Source of the DNA: Micromonospora tarapacensis
Lineage (GTDB): Bacteria > Actinomycetota > Actinomycetes > Mycobacteriales > Micromonosporaceae
Length of the DNA stretch: 64,000 nt
Reading direction: 5' to 3'
NCBI RefSeq assembly: GCF_019697375.1
Contig: NZ_JAHCDI010000004.1
Span: 855,324-919,323 of the forward strand
Shown here in pieces: positions 47,852 to 56,125 of this stretch; the first letter of the stretch is position 1, and each line of letters opens with the position of its first letter. The position numbers were made by a program, and so were the translations under genes. A model generated the notes under the pieces. That model was not told the origin of the DNA. It saw only the letters and a list, made by a program, of their open reading frames with translations, and ran no database searches.

Positions 47852-49180
47852 CTATGGTTGGTCGTCCGCGGCCCGCACGGTGTCGCGCTCTCGGGCCAAC
47901 TCGTCGATCTGTCGCCACACCTGGGCGGCGAGCTGGTAGGAGCCGCCCCTCTCGCAGAGGTCGACGGCGGAACGCAGCATGGCTATCGCCCTGTCGATCT
48001 CGTGGGTCTGGTGCAGCGCACTGGCGTGGCCCAGATAGCTGTAGATCAGGTCGAGTCCGCCCAGCGGCGTGTCCGGGCCGGTCAGCGGCGCGTACAACCG
48101 CAGTGCTTCGCGGGGATTGCCGACCTTCAGCTCGTACCGGGCGCGCAGCGCGGAGACGATTGCCTGCTCGTGCGAAAGTGCGAGCATCCGCGACGTGGTC
48201 TCCGCATCATTGATCCACTGCCGCGCGCCGTCGAGGTCGTCGCCGATGTCCAGCAGCACCGACGCCGCCGAGCGGCAGAACCGCAGCCAGTCGATCAGCG
48301 ACATGCTGGGGAAGGCCAGCGCGTCCCGGGCCAGCCCGAAATGCTGGCGTGCCTCCTCCGGGCGGCCCAGCTGCGCGTACGCCATGCTCGCCACCCAGTG
48401 CGCCCGTCCGACGAAGCCCGGCCAGTCCAGCTTGGCCGCCACGTCCAACATCTCGGTGATCAGCGGTTCGACCTGGTCCAGCTCGCCGGCCTCGCAGAGC
48501 ACCGAGATCAGCACGCCGAACAGCCGTACGTGCACGCTCGTGCCGCCGATTCCGGGCTGGCGCAGGTGGGTCAGTGCCCCGTACGCCGTGCGCCGGGCCT
48601 CGCGTAGCTGTCCGAGGTCGCGCAGGACCGACGCGAGATGGGTCTTGACGACCAGCAGCAGTTCCGGCGCGGACTGCACGAGCGGGATCTCGGCCAGTTC
48701 CTCCAACAGCCGCAGGCGGGCCTGGTGTTCGCCGAGCATCCGCAGCGTGTCCTGCAACTCCAGGCCGACATCGACCGCGCGCTCGGGTAGGCCGGCGGAC
48801 TTCGCGCTGGTCAGGGCGTTCTCCAGGAACCGCCGAGCCTGCGCGTGGTCGCCGACCTCGCTCGCACTGCGGGCCAGGACCTGCTCGAAGAGCATGGGGC
48901 GCCGGCTGGCCTCGGTCGGAAGCTGTGGCACCGCGTCCACGCCGAGCAACTCCTCCAGGCTGCAGTCCAGCATCCGGCCCAGGTAGACCACCACATCCAG
49001 GGTCGGCACCCGGCTGCCCGCTTCCAGCAGCGAGATGTAGCTGGGAGTCACGGAATCACCGGCGAGTTCGCGCTGCGACATCCGCAGCGCCGAGCGCCGG
49101 GTCTTCAGTCGCTGACCGAACTCCGGTTGGGTCACGGCGATCTCGCCATGCGGGAGCCAACCTTTTTGCCCTTTGGTCAT
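47852..49180 (-). CDS. XRE-family transcriptional regulator with TPR-like C-terminus
   Basis: A protein of 442 residues. A helix-turn-helix of the XRE type lies at about 20-75 (FGQRLKTRRSALRMSQREL, then SYISLLEAGSRVP). The remaining 360 residues are helical repeats of TPR type (for example ALTSAKSAGLPERAVDVG and ARQHFGLARDALAF), the layout of many actinomycete pathway or peptide-sensing regulators. It is the only specific DNA-binding regulator inside the cluster. Its own upstream region has two copies of the palindrome shared by the cluster promoters, so autoregulation and control of the cluster are likely (inference). Transcribed together with the C-PCP gene. Confidence 0.93.
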   Translation of the reverse strand: MTKGQKGWLPHGEIAVTQPEFGQRLKTRRSALRMSQRELAGDSVTPSYISLLEAGSRVPTLDVVVYLGRMLDCSLEELLGVDAVPQLPTEASRRPMLFEQVLARSASEVGDHAQARRFLENALTSAKSAGLPERAVDVGLELQDTLRMLGEHQARLRLLEELAEIPLVQSAPELLLVVKTHLASVLRDLGQLREARRTAYGALTHLRQPGIGGTSVHVRLFGVLISVLCEAGELDQVEPLITEMLDVAAKLDWPGFVGRAHWVASMAYAQLGRPEEARQHFGLARDALAFPSMSLIDWLRFCRSAASVLLDIGDDLDGARQWINDAETTSRMLALSHEQAIVSALRARYELKVGNPREALRLYAPLTGPDTPLGGLDLIYSYLGHASALHQTHEIDRAIAMLRSAVDLCERGGSYQLAAQVWRQIDELARERDTVRAADDQP

Positions 49181-49407
49181 CTGTCCACGACTCCTGTTAC
49201 TGCCTCTGTTATGACTCTAGTTGAAATGCGCCGCAGATCCTACCCCATCGGCGCGCCCTTGTTTGCCCGCTACGCCACGAAAGGCGCGTGTCTGTCTCGG
49301 ACGGGGCGGGGAGGCGAGCAGAGCCGGAGTTGCTTTCACCAGCCTCTTGCCTGCTAGGCGCGGTGTAGATGGACCGCTGACTCAAGTTACGCCGCCCGCT
49401 TTCGGGG
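49181..49407. promoter_or_regulatory. Regulator promoter region with three palindrome-like elements
   Basis: The 227-bp gap before the XRE gene. CGACTCCTGTTA (49188-49199) and TGACTCTAGTTG (49212-49223) are near matches to TRAC-N4-GTYA, 24 bp apart, overlapping or just before the regulator start region. TGACTCAAGTTA (49378-49389) is a full match further upstream. No gene is seen in the gap. It marks the right end of the set of palindromes I found. Confidence 0.6.
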
Positions 49408-50568
49408 CTACGCGTGACCGCCGACCGTGATCGGCCCGACCCGAACCGTCGCGCGCGCCCCGAAGAACGTGGCCAGCCGGCCCGCCTCCTCGTCGAGTGC
49501 CCGCCGCCGCGCGACGGACAACTCGTCCAGCGGCTCCACGGTCACGTCGATCCGCCGTCCGGATTTGCGCTGGTGCCACACGCCGGCCACCTGTCCGTCG
49601 ACGAGGAGCACCGGAAAGGTGCCCGCTTGGCCGTTCGCGAGGGCCCGCCGGGCTGCCCGGCCGGCGAAGAGCCGGTCACGCGGATGGGAGCCGATGACGA
49701 ACGCATCGAAGTAGGGCAGCAGTCGAAGCCCGGTCGGCCGCTCCTGGCTGAACTCGCGGTCGCCCGCCACCACCCAGGCTTTCTCGCCTTCCAGATCGAC
49801 GGGCTCCAATCTGTCCGTGGCTCGCTCGAACATTCGCGCGGCGAATGCGCGCGGAATCGACAGCCACTGCGCCACATGCGCGGGCGTCGCCGGCCCGTAT
49901 GCCCAGAGATAGCGCAGCAGCAGATCGGTGAGCGCGACCTCGCTCTCGGCTGGGGTGAAGCCCGGCAGCCACCGGGCCGGGCTCGTGTAGGTCACCTTGC
50001 GACCCCGCAACGGACCGAAGCACATGACGCCCCGATTGGTCACCTCGTGCTCGATCTGCCTCCACCGTGGCCACCGGTCGCCGAACGCCTCCATCACGCG
50101 ATCCGCCGCCCAGTCGCCGACGCGCTCGGCGATCGCCGCGGTGAGTTCGTCGACGGCAAGGTCGGCCGTTCGTAGCGCGTCGCCGATCGCTTCGATGACC
50201 GCGTCGACCTGCGGCCTCGTCATCCGCACCGCAGCGGGCTGGCCGTCCTGCCCGACCGGCAGCGCCGAGAGCGCACCCGCCCACATAGGCAGCTCGGAAA
50301 CCGCGAGCAGATGCACCGTGCCGCGCGGCCCCCGCGTCTTCACCAGGTGCCGATCGCGCCAGAGCGCATCCTGAACCGTCTGCCGGGACACGCCATCGAG
50401 TCGCAGTCCGAGCGACCACTCTGCCGCCGACATCACCTGCGCGTGCACGCCGCACAACGCCGTCGCGGCCGGTCCGATCGCCGCCGCGCCGTCACCGGGA
50501 GCCCTGGTCAGCCTCGCCCGCTCCATCCGCCGTGCGTGGACCTGATCCCAGGTGTACCGAGCCGCCAT
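49408..50568 (-). CDS. Winged-helix DNA-binding domain protein (HTH_42 family)
   Basis: A protein of 386 residues of the family of repeated winged helices related to YcaQ/AlkX-type DNA glycosylases: TWDQVHARRMERARL at the start, LWRDRHLVKTRGPRGTVHLL, and a C-terminal LLPYFDAFVIGSHPRDRLF. Common in actinomycete chromosomes, with a possible role in DNA repair. The ATG at 50568 starts the conserved region. It is probably not part of the NRPS cluster. Confidence 0.85.
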   Translation of the reverse strand: MAARYTWDQVHARRMERARLTRAPGDGAAAIGPAATALCGVHAQVMSAAEWSLGLRLDGVSRQTVQDALWRDRHLVKTRGPRGTVHLLAVSELPMWAGALSALPVGQDGQPAAVRMTRPQVDAVIEAIGDALRTADLAVDELTAAIAERVGDWAADRVMEAFGDRWPRWRQIEHEVTNRGVMCFGPLRGRKVTYTSPARWLPGFTPAESEVALTDLLLRYLWAYGPATPAHVAQWLSIPRAFAARMFERATDRLEPVDLEGEKAWVVAGDREFSQERPTGLRLLPYFDAFVIGSHPRDRLFAGRAARRALANGQAGTFPVLLVDGQVAGVWHQRKSGRRIDVTVEPLDELSVARRRALDEEAGRLATFFGARATVRVGPITVGGHA

Positions 50569-50689
50569 GGTGGAGAGTCTGCCGCAGGCCGTGACCGATG
50601 TGCAGGCATGCCCGGCTTCCTGGGCCGGACCGTCGGCCGTCCCGACGCCGACGGTGCGGGGCAGGACGCCGGCCACGGCGTACGGATGC

Positions 50690-51712
50690 TCACCCGCTGG
50701 AAGCGGGTCGTACGGGGGCGACCGGCTGTTGGGCAGGTCGCTGCGGCACCGCGTCAGGCTCGGGCGGAACGTGCCGCGGACCATCGGACCTAGGAGGTGT
50801 GGTGGTCCGCCCAGCCTCGTGTTCCCCACCGTGCCCGCCGCCGCAGTCGGGGCAGTCGAGACGGCGCAGCAGACGCCGGCTGGTGCTCACCGGCGCCCCG
50901 TCGGCGCAGCAGATCTCCACACAGGCGGCCAGCGTGGAGATCGGCGCGCCCCGGCTGAAAGCGTGGACGACCTCGCCGGCCGTCAGCGCTGCGATCAGGT
51001 CGACCGTCGTCGCTGCCGGGCCTGCTCCGTCTGGCCGCGTCAAAGCCGGCAGTGGGCAGGCGCAGGACAGGCCCGGACGCAGCAGCGGCCCCACGGAACC
51101 ACCGCGGGCGTCCACTCGGGCGCCGAGCCACCACTGCCCGGCCCGCAAGGTCGCCGCCAGGGCGGAGGGCGGATCGCCGCCGAGCACCTCCACCACGATC
51201 ACCGAGGGCCAGCCGCCGGCCGAAACCGACGGCATCCCGGCCAGCACGTCGCAATCGTACGGCCCCACAGTGATCCCGCTGCGGTCCAGTTCGGCGATGA
51301 TCGTGGCGGCCAACCAGCCGCGTCCCGCCACGAGCGCGTGACCCGGACGCCGCTCGACCAGCAGGTGCCCCGGGCCGGCCGGGTAGCCGGCGGCGCGGGA
51401 CAGGAAGTCGGTTGCCGGCGTCGGCAATTCACTTCTCGCCGGACCACTCGCCTCCACAGTGACGGGGCGCACCAGCCCGTGCCGGGCGAGCAGCGCGATC
51501 TTGTCGGTGACCTCCGCCACCGGAACGCGCAGCAGGTGCGCGATCTGCGGCACGTAGTGCCTGCCGTCGAGCAACTCGCACAGCCGCGGCATGACCTCAC
51601 TCGCTCCGGGATCAGCGAAGACCACCCGTGTCGGGCCACCCTCCAGGATGTAGGCGCCACCGGCGACGAAGCGGACCAGCCCGTCGCTGAGGCGGTACGG
51701 CAGCGCGGTCAC
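50690..51712 (-). CDS. TOMM (azole-RiPP) E1-like protein with leader-binding winged helix
   Basis: A protein of 340 residues. The first 85 residues (LPYRLSDGLVRFVAGG to LLARHGLVRPV) have the pattern of the leader-peptide-clamp winged helix of azole-forming cyclodehydratases. The middle is an E1/ThiF-like nucleotide-binding-type fold without clear catalytic motifs. The late cysteines (CADG, CPDCGGG) may bind zinc. In thiazole/oxazole-modified microcin pathways such proteins present the precursor to a YcaO enzyme. The GTG at 51712 overlaps the preceding gene stop by GTGA. No YcaO, dehydrogenase or evident precursor peptide is nearby. Confidence 0.65.
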   Translation of the reverse strand: MTALPYRLSDGLVRFVAGGAYILEGGPTRVVFADPGASEVMPRLCELLDGRHYVPQIAHLLRVPVAEVTDKIALLARHGLVRPVTVEASGPARSELPTPATDFLSRAAGYPAGPGHLLVERRPGHALVAGRGWLAATIIAELDRSGITVGPYDCDVLAGMPSVSAGGWPSVIVVEVLGGDPPSALAATLRAGQWWLGARVDARGGSVGPLLRPGLSCACPLPALTRPDGAGPAATTVDLIAALTAGEVVHAFSRGAPISTLAACVEICCADGAPVSTSRRLLRRLDCPDCGGGHGGEHEAGRTTTPPRSDGPRHVPPEPDAVPQRPAQQPVAPVRPASSG

Positions 51713-52308
51713 CAGCCAGCTCCGGCACTGTCGGACCGGGCCACCTGGTCGCGCTGCGCCTCGGCGCGCCGCCAACGCGGACAGTCGTCGGACGGCACGA
51801 ACGCCTCCGCCCTCAGGGTGCCGTCGAGCACGTCGTAATACAGGATCTGGCGGCGTGCGGCATCATCGCGACCGATGAGCATCGTGGCGAGAGCAGCCGC
51901 GACGCCGGCGTGATGCTCCAGGTAGCCGAGCGGCCCGGCCGTGGGGTCCCGGTCGTACAGGTCCCACAGCGCCCTGGTGAGGTGGGCCTGCTCATCGGCG
52001 GCGAGCACCCGATCCAACAGGCAGTCGTAGCAGCCGGGGAGATTCGGGCCGAAGACCGGCCCGACCCGGATCCGTGGGTGTGCCATGATCACCGGTAGCC
52101 ACCACGGTACCGCCTCGTCCGCGTCGATGGTCCGGGCCTCGGCGCGGGTCTCCCGCCAGGCGGCGAGGATGATCGGTAGCATCGGGACGGTGACCGACTC
52201 GGGGCCACCGTCGGTCACGCGAGTTCCGGCGATCCGGGACACCAGGCGGCCGGCCACCGCGCGACCGAGGTCACCAACAGCGACGACGGTGATGGGGGAC
52301 TGCTGCAC
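51709..52308 (-). CDS. TOMM E1/ThiF-like partner protein
   Basis: A protein of 199 residues beginning with a Rossmann-like VVAVGDLGRAVAGRL segment. It has the HPRIRVGPVFGPNLPGCYDCLLDRV block characteristic of the ThiF/cyclodehydratase half of azole-RiPP E1 proteins, plus a late Cys (SDDCPRW) that could complete a metal site. Shorter than a complete E1 domain. The GTG at 52308 follows GGAGG. It forms a two-gene operon with the clamp-containing protein; the two look like parts of one larger E1 protein split in two. Confidence 0.65.
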   Translation of the reverse strand: MQQSPITVVAVGDLGRAVAGRLVSRIAGTRVTDGGPESVTVPMLPIILAAWRETRAEARTIDADEAVPWWLPVIMAHPRIRVGPVFGPNLPGCYDCLLDRVLAADEQAHLTRALWDLYDRDPTAGPLGYLEHHAGVAAALATMLIGRDDAARRQILYYDVLDGTLRAEAFVPSDDCPRWRRAEAQRDQVARSDSAGAGW

Positions 52309-52426
52309 GGCGGGCCTCCACGATTGGCGCAGCTGGAGAACGTTTTTTCACCACGTCGCGAGGGTACGGTGATGGGCGTACCAGTCGCGCACAATCGGCG
52401 TACAACTGGGTTGGCCGTCGGCCGGG

Positions 52427-52600
52427 GTGAGCGATGCTTTTCCACTCGACCGCTGTCGGTGCCCGGGGACGGCAGACCTTGTCGATCTCGGCCCGGTGAA
52501 ACGACGGCTGCTGCTCGTCCGCCTGTTGCTGCGGCCCAGCGTGGCGGTCTCCACCGAGGAGGTGGTGGCCGCGCTCTGGGGACCAGCCTCCAGCGGGAGG
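52427..52600 (+). pseudogene. SARP/AfsR-type regulator fragment
   Basis: About 35 residues, DLGPVKRRLLLVRLLL followed by VSTEEVVAALWGP, match the winged-helix start of SARP-type activators. The frame then loses similarity, and no BTAD or ATPase region follows. Only this scrap remains, in a stretch of broken genes. Confidence 0.6.
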
Positions 52601-52609
52601 GCGTGCCGA

Positions 52610-52830
52610 GAGGCGACCGGGCGGTGCGGCATTTCCACCACGACGGCGTCACGATCTCGGTGTCTCGCGGCGGCCAGGGACTGCTGGTCCTGTGTCCCGG
52701 GTTGAACTCGACACAGGCAGACCTGCGCGAGCTGACCGGGTCGCTGCGGCACAACCACGATGTGGTGACCTTCGACCTGCACGGCCATGGCCGTGCCTCC
52801 GCCGCCGACCGCGATGCCGACCATCGGTGA
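52610..52830 (+). pseudogene. Alpha/beta-hydrolase N-terminal fragment
   Basis: VSRGGQGLLVLCPGLN and VVTFDLHGHGRAS are the oxyanion and early strand motifs of an alpha/beta hydrolase. The coding stops after about 70 residues, where the MerR remnant begins. The nucleophile, acid and His regions are missing. Confidence 0.6.
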
Positions 52831-53555
52831 GTTGGCGTCATATGCCGGAGTGACGGTGCGTGCGGTGAGGCTTTACCACGCCAAGGGCCTGCTGCGGTAG
52901 CCGGAGCGGGACCACTCCGGCTACCGCAGGTACGACGCCACCGCCATGGTCGAGCTCATCAAGATCCGGACTCTCGCCGAGGCCGGGGTCCTGCTCGCTC
53001 GGGTACGGGAGCTGCTGCAGGCCGACGGGGAGGAGTTCGCCGCGGCGGTCGCAGACATCGAAAGGCGGCTACGGGCGGAGAGCTGGCAGCGGCAGCGGCA
53101 TCGGGAGCGGCTCGCCCGCCTGGCCTCCGGGGACGACGGCTGGATCCCGCTGGCCGCGCGCTCACCCGAGCGAGTCCCGGAGTGGATGGCACACAAGCGT
53201 GAGCAGCTCGTCGACTTCTATCTCACCCTCGGCTTCTATCTCACCCTCGGCCAGGCACTCGACCGCGCCGACGACCCGCGGCTGCGAGCTGGCCGACAAA
53301 CTGGCCGCCGACATCATACGGATGGCCGACGAACGGGGCGAGAACTACGTCGACGACACAGACATCGAACCACCGCTGGTCAAGCTGATGGACACCCTGG
53401 CGTTCGACACCGTGCCGCCGGCCCGTCGGCTGATCGAGTTGCTCAAGAAGCGAGGCTGGACCGGCTGGACCGAACTCAAACGAGTGGACCCCGCACCAGC
53501 TGCGCCCGAACATTGCAGGAAGGCACCGCAGCGCGGCGTTCCGCGCGATCGGTGA
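52814..53555 (+). pseudogene. MerR-family regulator, decayed
   Basis: MPTIGELASYAGVTVRAVR is a clear MerR helix-turn-helix start at 52814. In the same frame an amber codon interrupts at 52898-52900 (after AKGLLR), right before the expected wing ERDHSGYRRYD. After about residue 150 a second break near 53287 shifts to the frame with LADKLAADIIRMADERGENY. An 18-bp tandem duplication (53215-53250) is also present. One stop plus a shift not explained by a single missing C/G marks a true pseudogene. Confidence 0.8.
53215..53250. repeat. 18-bp tandem duplication in the MerR remnant
   Basis: Two exact copies of an 18-bp unit beginning CTTCTATCTCAC at 53215-53232 and 53233-53250, giving a doubled FYLTLG in the translation. 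Probably a replication-slippage duplication in a gene no longer under selection. Confidence 0.85.
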
Positions 53556-53775
53556 CGGCGGGCAAGGTCCTGCCGTGCGAGGCCGCCAGCAACGGCTTCG
53601 GCACTGATGTTGACCCAGACGGCCCAGGACTCCGAAAACGACGGCAGGCCGCAAGGGCAGAGGTCCTGACGGGATGCACTACCCGAGGCTAATCACTGTG
53701 TGAACGTGCGGAATTCGGCAGCTCCGGATCGGTCCCGGTCCGAGTCGAGGCCCGGGAGCGACGGGGAGGGGAGGA

Positions 53776-54258
53776 TCAGTTCTGTCGCCAGACCCGGAAC
53801 GTCTGTTGCAGCCGCCACGTGCCGTCGGGCTGCTGCGCCTGGTTACTCCAGCGAAATGCATCGATCTCGATGTCGGAGAAAGTCCAGCGTAGATCGCCTC
53901 CGTCGAGCACGATCTCCCCTTCGACGGGAGAGGCCAGGAACGTGTGCGTGCGACGCCGGCCCGGTCCCACCCACGTCGAGCGCCATACGCCCGCACCGGC
54001 CACGGGGTCGGGAAACCGCAGGCTGACGCCGTGTTCGACCCCGGGCAGGATCCAGACATCGGTGGTAGCCCGCCCGCCCAACGCGTACCCGAAGTGCCAC
54101 TCGCCTGGGCGAACAGTCGAGGACCCGTCGAGGCCGTACTCCGTACAGTCCAGCAACCAGGATCCGGCGAACTGTCCGAACAGGCTGAGGTCGACGCCAT
54201 CGGCAGGCCCGTCTGCGAGGAAGGCGGCAGCGACGGCAACGGACGGTTGGATCACCAT
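53776..54258 (-). CDS. Conserved-looking hypothetical protein
   Basis: A protein of about 160 residues with WLLDCTEYGLDG, WILPGVEHGVSLRF, RRRTHTFLASP and a late WRLQQTFRVWRQN. The pattern of aromatic strands suggests a small beta-barrel (lipocalin-like) fold; I do not recognise the family. The ATG at 54258 is preferred because the conserved-looking part starts soon after; an upstream ATG at 54330 would add 24 residues. It overlaps the end of the small gene at 54252-54440. Confidence 0.6.
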   Translation of the reverse strand: MVIQPSVAVAAAFLADGPADGVDLSLFGQFAGSWLLDCTEYGLDGSSTVRPGEWHFGYALGGRATTDVWILPGVEHGVSLRFPDPVAGAGVWRSTWVGPGRRRTHTFLASPVEGEIVLDGGDLRWTFSDIEIDAFRWSNQAQQPDGTWRLQQTFRVWRQN

Positions 54259-54440
54259 GCGAAAACCATATCCTGGCTGTCCTTGCCGACCGTGATGCCT
54301 GTCCAGCGTCGCAACGAGCGGACTTGACATGGCAGTCGTGGGGTGAGTTCGTTGATCAACTGCAATGCCGGGTCGTTGCGTTCATCGAAGCTCAGACACA
54401 TGCTGAGGTGACCGATACCCACGTCCAAGGGCATCGTCAT
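54252..54440 (-). CDS. Small hypothetical protein
   Basis: A protein of 62 residues (LSMCLSFDERNDPALQL in the middle, DMVFAW at the end). Its stop lies just inside the next gene start, consistent with a coupled pair. No family is recognised, and it may be the end of a longer, truncated gene. Confidence 0.35.
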   Translation of the reverse strand: MTMPLDVGIGHLSMCLSFDERNDPALQLINELTPRLPCQVRSLRRWTGITVGKDSQDMVFAW

Positions 54441-55368
54441 TCACGAAGAGTCGTGATCGCAGTGCGGGGAGTCCGGTTACTGGGCGCGGAGGGTCTCGGA
54501 GAACCCGACGATGCGATCGTCCAACTCGACCTCCGGGGTGATGCAGGTTTCCACAACGTCCCGTCATGGTGCGCTCCCGGCGCCGACATGTCGAGCAACC
54601 GCTCGCCCGGGCCGTACTGTCCGTGGCTCCGGGCACCCGGTCGTGAAACCGAGGAGGCGACCCGCGAAAGCAAGCTCAGTATTGCCGGATAGGTCGCGGG
54701 GTTTCGCCGGCTGTCGCTTCCGGGTAGCGGACGGCGCATGAACCGCAATCTCGTGAAGGCTCTGCAGGTTGCGTGGGGGCTGCCGGAGTTTCGCAGCGGG
54801 GTGCGACACCTCATCGATCTCGACGAGGTCTCGGTGGTGCTTGCCACGCTGTCCGCTGTGGATGACGACCGCGAGGCGAAGCGCAGCCTGTTGAACCTGC
54901 TGCGGTCCGGGCTGGATGCGAAAGATTCGGGAAGCTGCGTTGCTGCTGCTTGAGCACGACAAGGTGCGCCAGCCACTCGTTGCGGCGGTGACCCTGCATC
55001 CGGATACCCGGCCATGTCCGACGTGTGAACAAGTCACCCAGCTCGTCTTCCCACGACTCAACGAGCGCTACGCCAACCACAATCGACTAACGACCCAGAA
55101 TCACCCAAAGTTGCTATCCGCCGTTGCAGTATTAGGACGGCTGGGCGCCGTTATGGGTCACCGAGATAGCGGCGACCCCGATGGCGTAGCGGACGGCGGT
55201 CATGTCGTCGTGGCGATCCAGGGCGACCGCCTGGGCACCGGCGAAGGCGTACACACCGGGTTCCTCGCCGCGCTCGGCCGGCCAAGGCCACGATGATCGA
55301 CTGGCCCTCGTACGCCTTTCGCGGTTCCGCTGCTCATAGCGACCTCCATCGCTGCAGTGCCCTGCCGT
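54441..55368. other. Stretch without a confident gene
   Basis: No complete gene with actinomycete codon bias is seen. Fragments look protein-like: plus-strand 54738-54953 (ALQVAWGLPEFRSGVRHL), continued in another frame from 54916 (REAALLLLEHDKVRQPL), and minus-strand pieces near 54490-54560 (CITPEVELDDRIVGFSE) and 55140-55310 (EEPGVYAFAGAQAVALD). They are short, lack proper starts and change frame, so I read them as remnants of several old genes. Confidence 0.5.
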
Positions 55369-55677
55369 TCAGTCGCTGACTCTGCTGCGGGACTGGTACA
55401 CCAGGTCCTGGTACTCAGGGTGCCGGGCGATCCACCCCGCGAAGAATGGGCAGGTGGGCAGGACCAGCAGGCGCGCGGCGCGGGCCTCGTCGAGGCCGGC
55501 GCGGGCCAGGGCCGCCCCAACTCCCCTGCCCTCGTACTCCGGCGAGACCTCGGTGTGTACGAACGCGATGAGTTCCGTGGTGCGGATGTACTGCGCGACA
55601 CCCGCAACCTTGGACTCTCCCTCGACCCGCGCCTCGTACTGTCTGGCTTCGGGAACGTCTTTCACATTTACTACCAT
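55369..55677 (-). CDS. Small GNAT-family N-acetyltransferase
   Basis: A protein of 102 residues with the minimal GNAT fold of the YjdJ/Gcn5-like type: VAGVAQYIRTTELIAFVHTE, the acetyl-CoA loop YEGRGVGAALAR, and LPTCPFFAGWI with HPEY at the end. The ATG at 55677 starts the fold; longer forms would add an arginine-rich extension unlike the family. Substrate unknown. Confidence 0.88.
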   Translation of the reverse strand: MVVNVKDVPEARQYEARVEGESKVAGVAQYIRTTELIAFVHTEVSPEYEGRGVGAALARAGLDEARAARLLVLPTCPFFAGWIARHPEYQDLVYQSRSRVSD

Positions 55678-56009
55678 GTGTTCTCCATCAGAACTCGTCT
55701 CCGATACGGGCGTGACGCGGCGATCGTGCGGTCGCCACCCCAGTATCCGGCGCTCGCCGGCCACGGACAGTGACACCACGTCACCAGTGATCGTGACACC
55801 GCGTCACTGACGCCTCGGGCGCGTCCGCGCTGTCATGGGAGACGCGCTCGTCGTGGTCCAACAGGCCACCTGCGTGCACCACCGCAAGCGGCACGGCTGT
55901 CATGTCGAACGGCCAGACCGATCTCTCCGCTGGCCGCGACGCGGCCGTGCTCGGACGAACCGACATGCCGGGCGCTTCGGCGGTACGGCCTGGTGCGGGG
56001 TCACAGGAT

Positions 56010-56057
56010 CGAGTGTGCGGCAACATGGCCGAAGCGGATCGGCCGGCTGATCGGTCG
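56010..56057. repeat. Diverged copy of a 50-bp repeat, upstream of the LAL gene
   Basis: Starts CGAGTGTGCGG and ends GCGGATCGGCCGGCTGATCG. The ends agree with the two close copies at 59938 and 61092, with substitutions and small gaps in the middle. It lies about 70-115 bp before the LuxR-type gene start. Confidence 0.5.
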
Positions 56058-56125
56058 TCTCACGAAGGGGCAGACCGGGCGTTAACGTTGAAACGGCTGT
56101 GCCATCGCGGCCAGGCGGGGGGAAC

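Noticed and set aside
49181..49223. Short AT-rich repeats before the XRE gene as a CRISPR or satellite array
   Set aside because: Only two or three imperfect 12-bp palindromes are present, and they match the operator-like sites at other promoters.
53776..54330. Treating the hypothetical protein at 53.8 kb as a heme- or ligand-binding lipocalin
   Set aside because: Only a general strand-rich pattern is visible; no signature motif supports naming a ligand.
55369..55779. Longer GNAT form starting at 55779
   Set aside because: The additional 34 residues are arginine-rich and unlike the family; the fold starts at the ATG at 55677.
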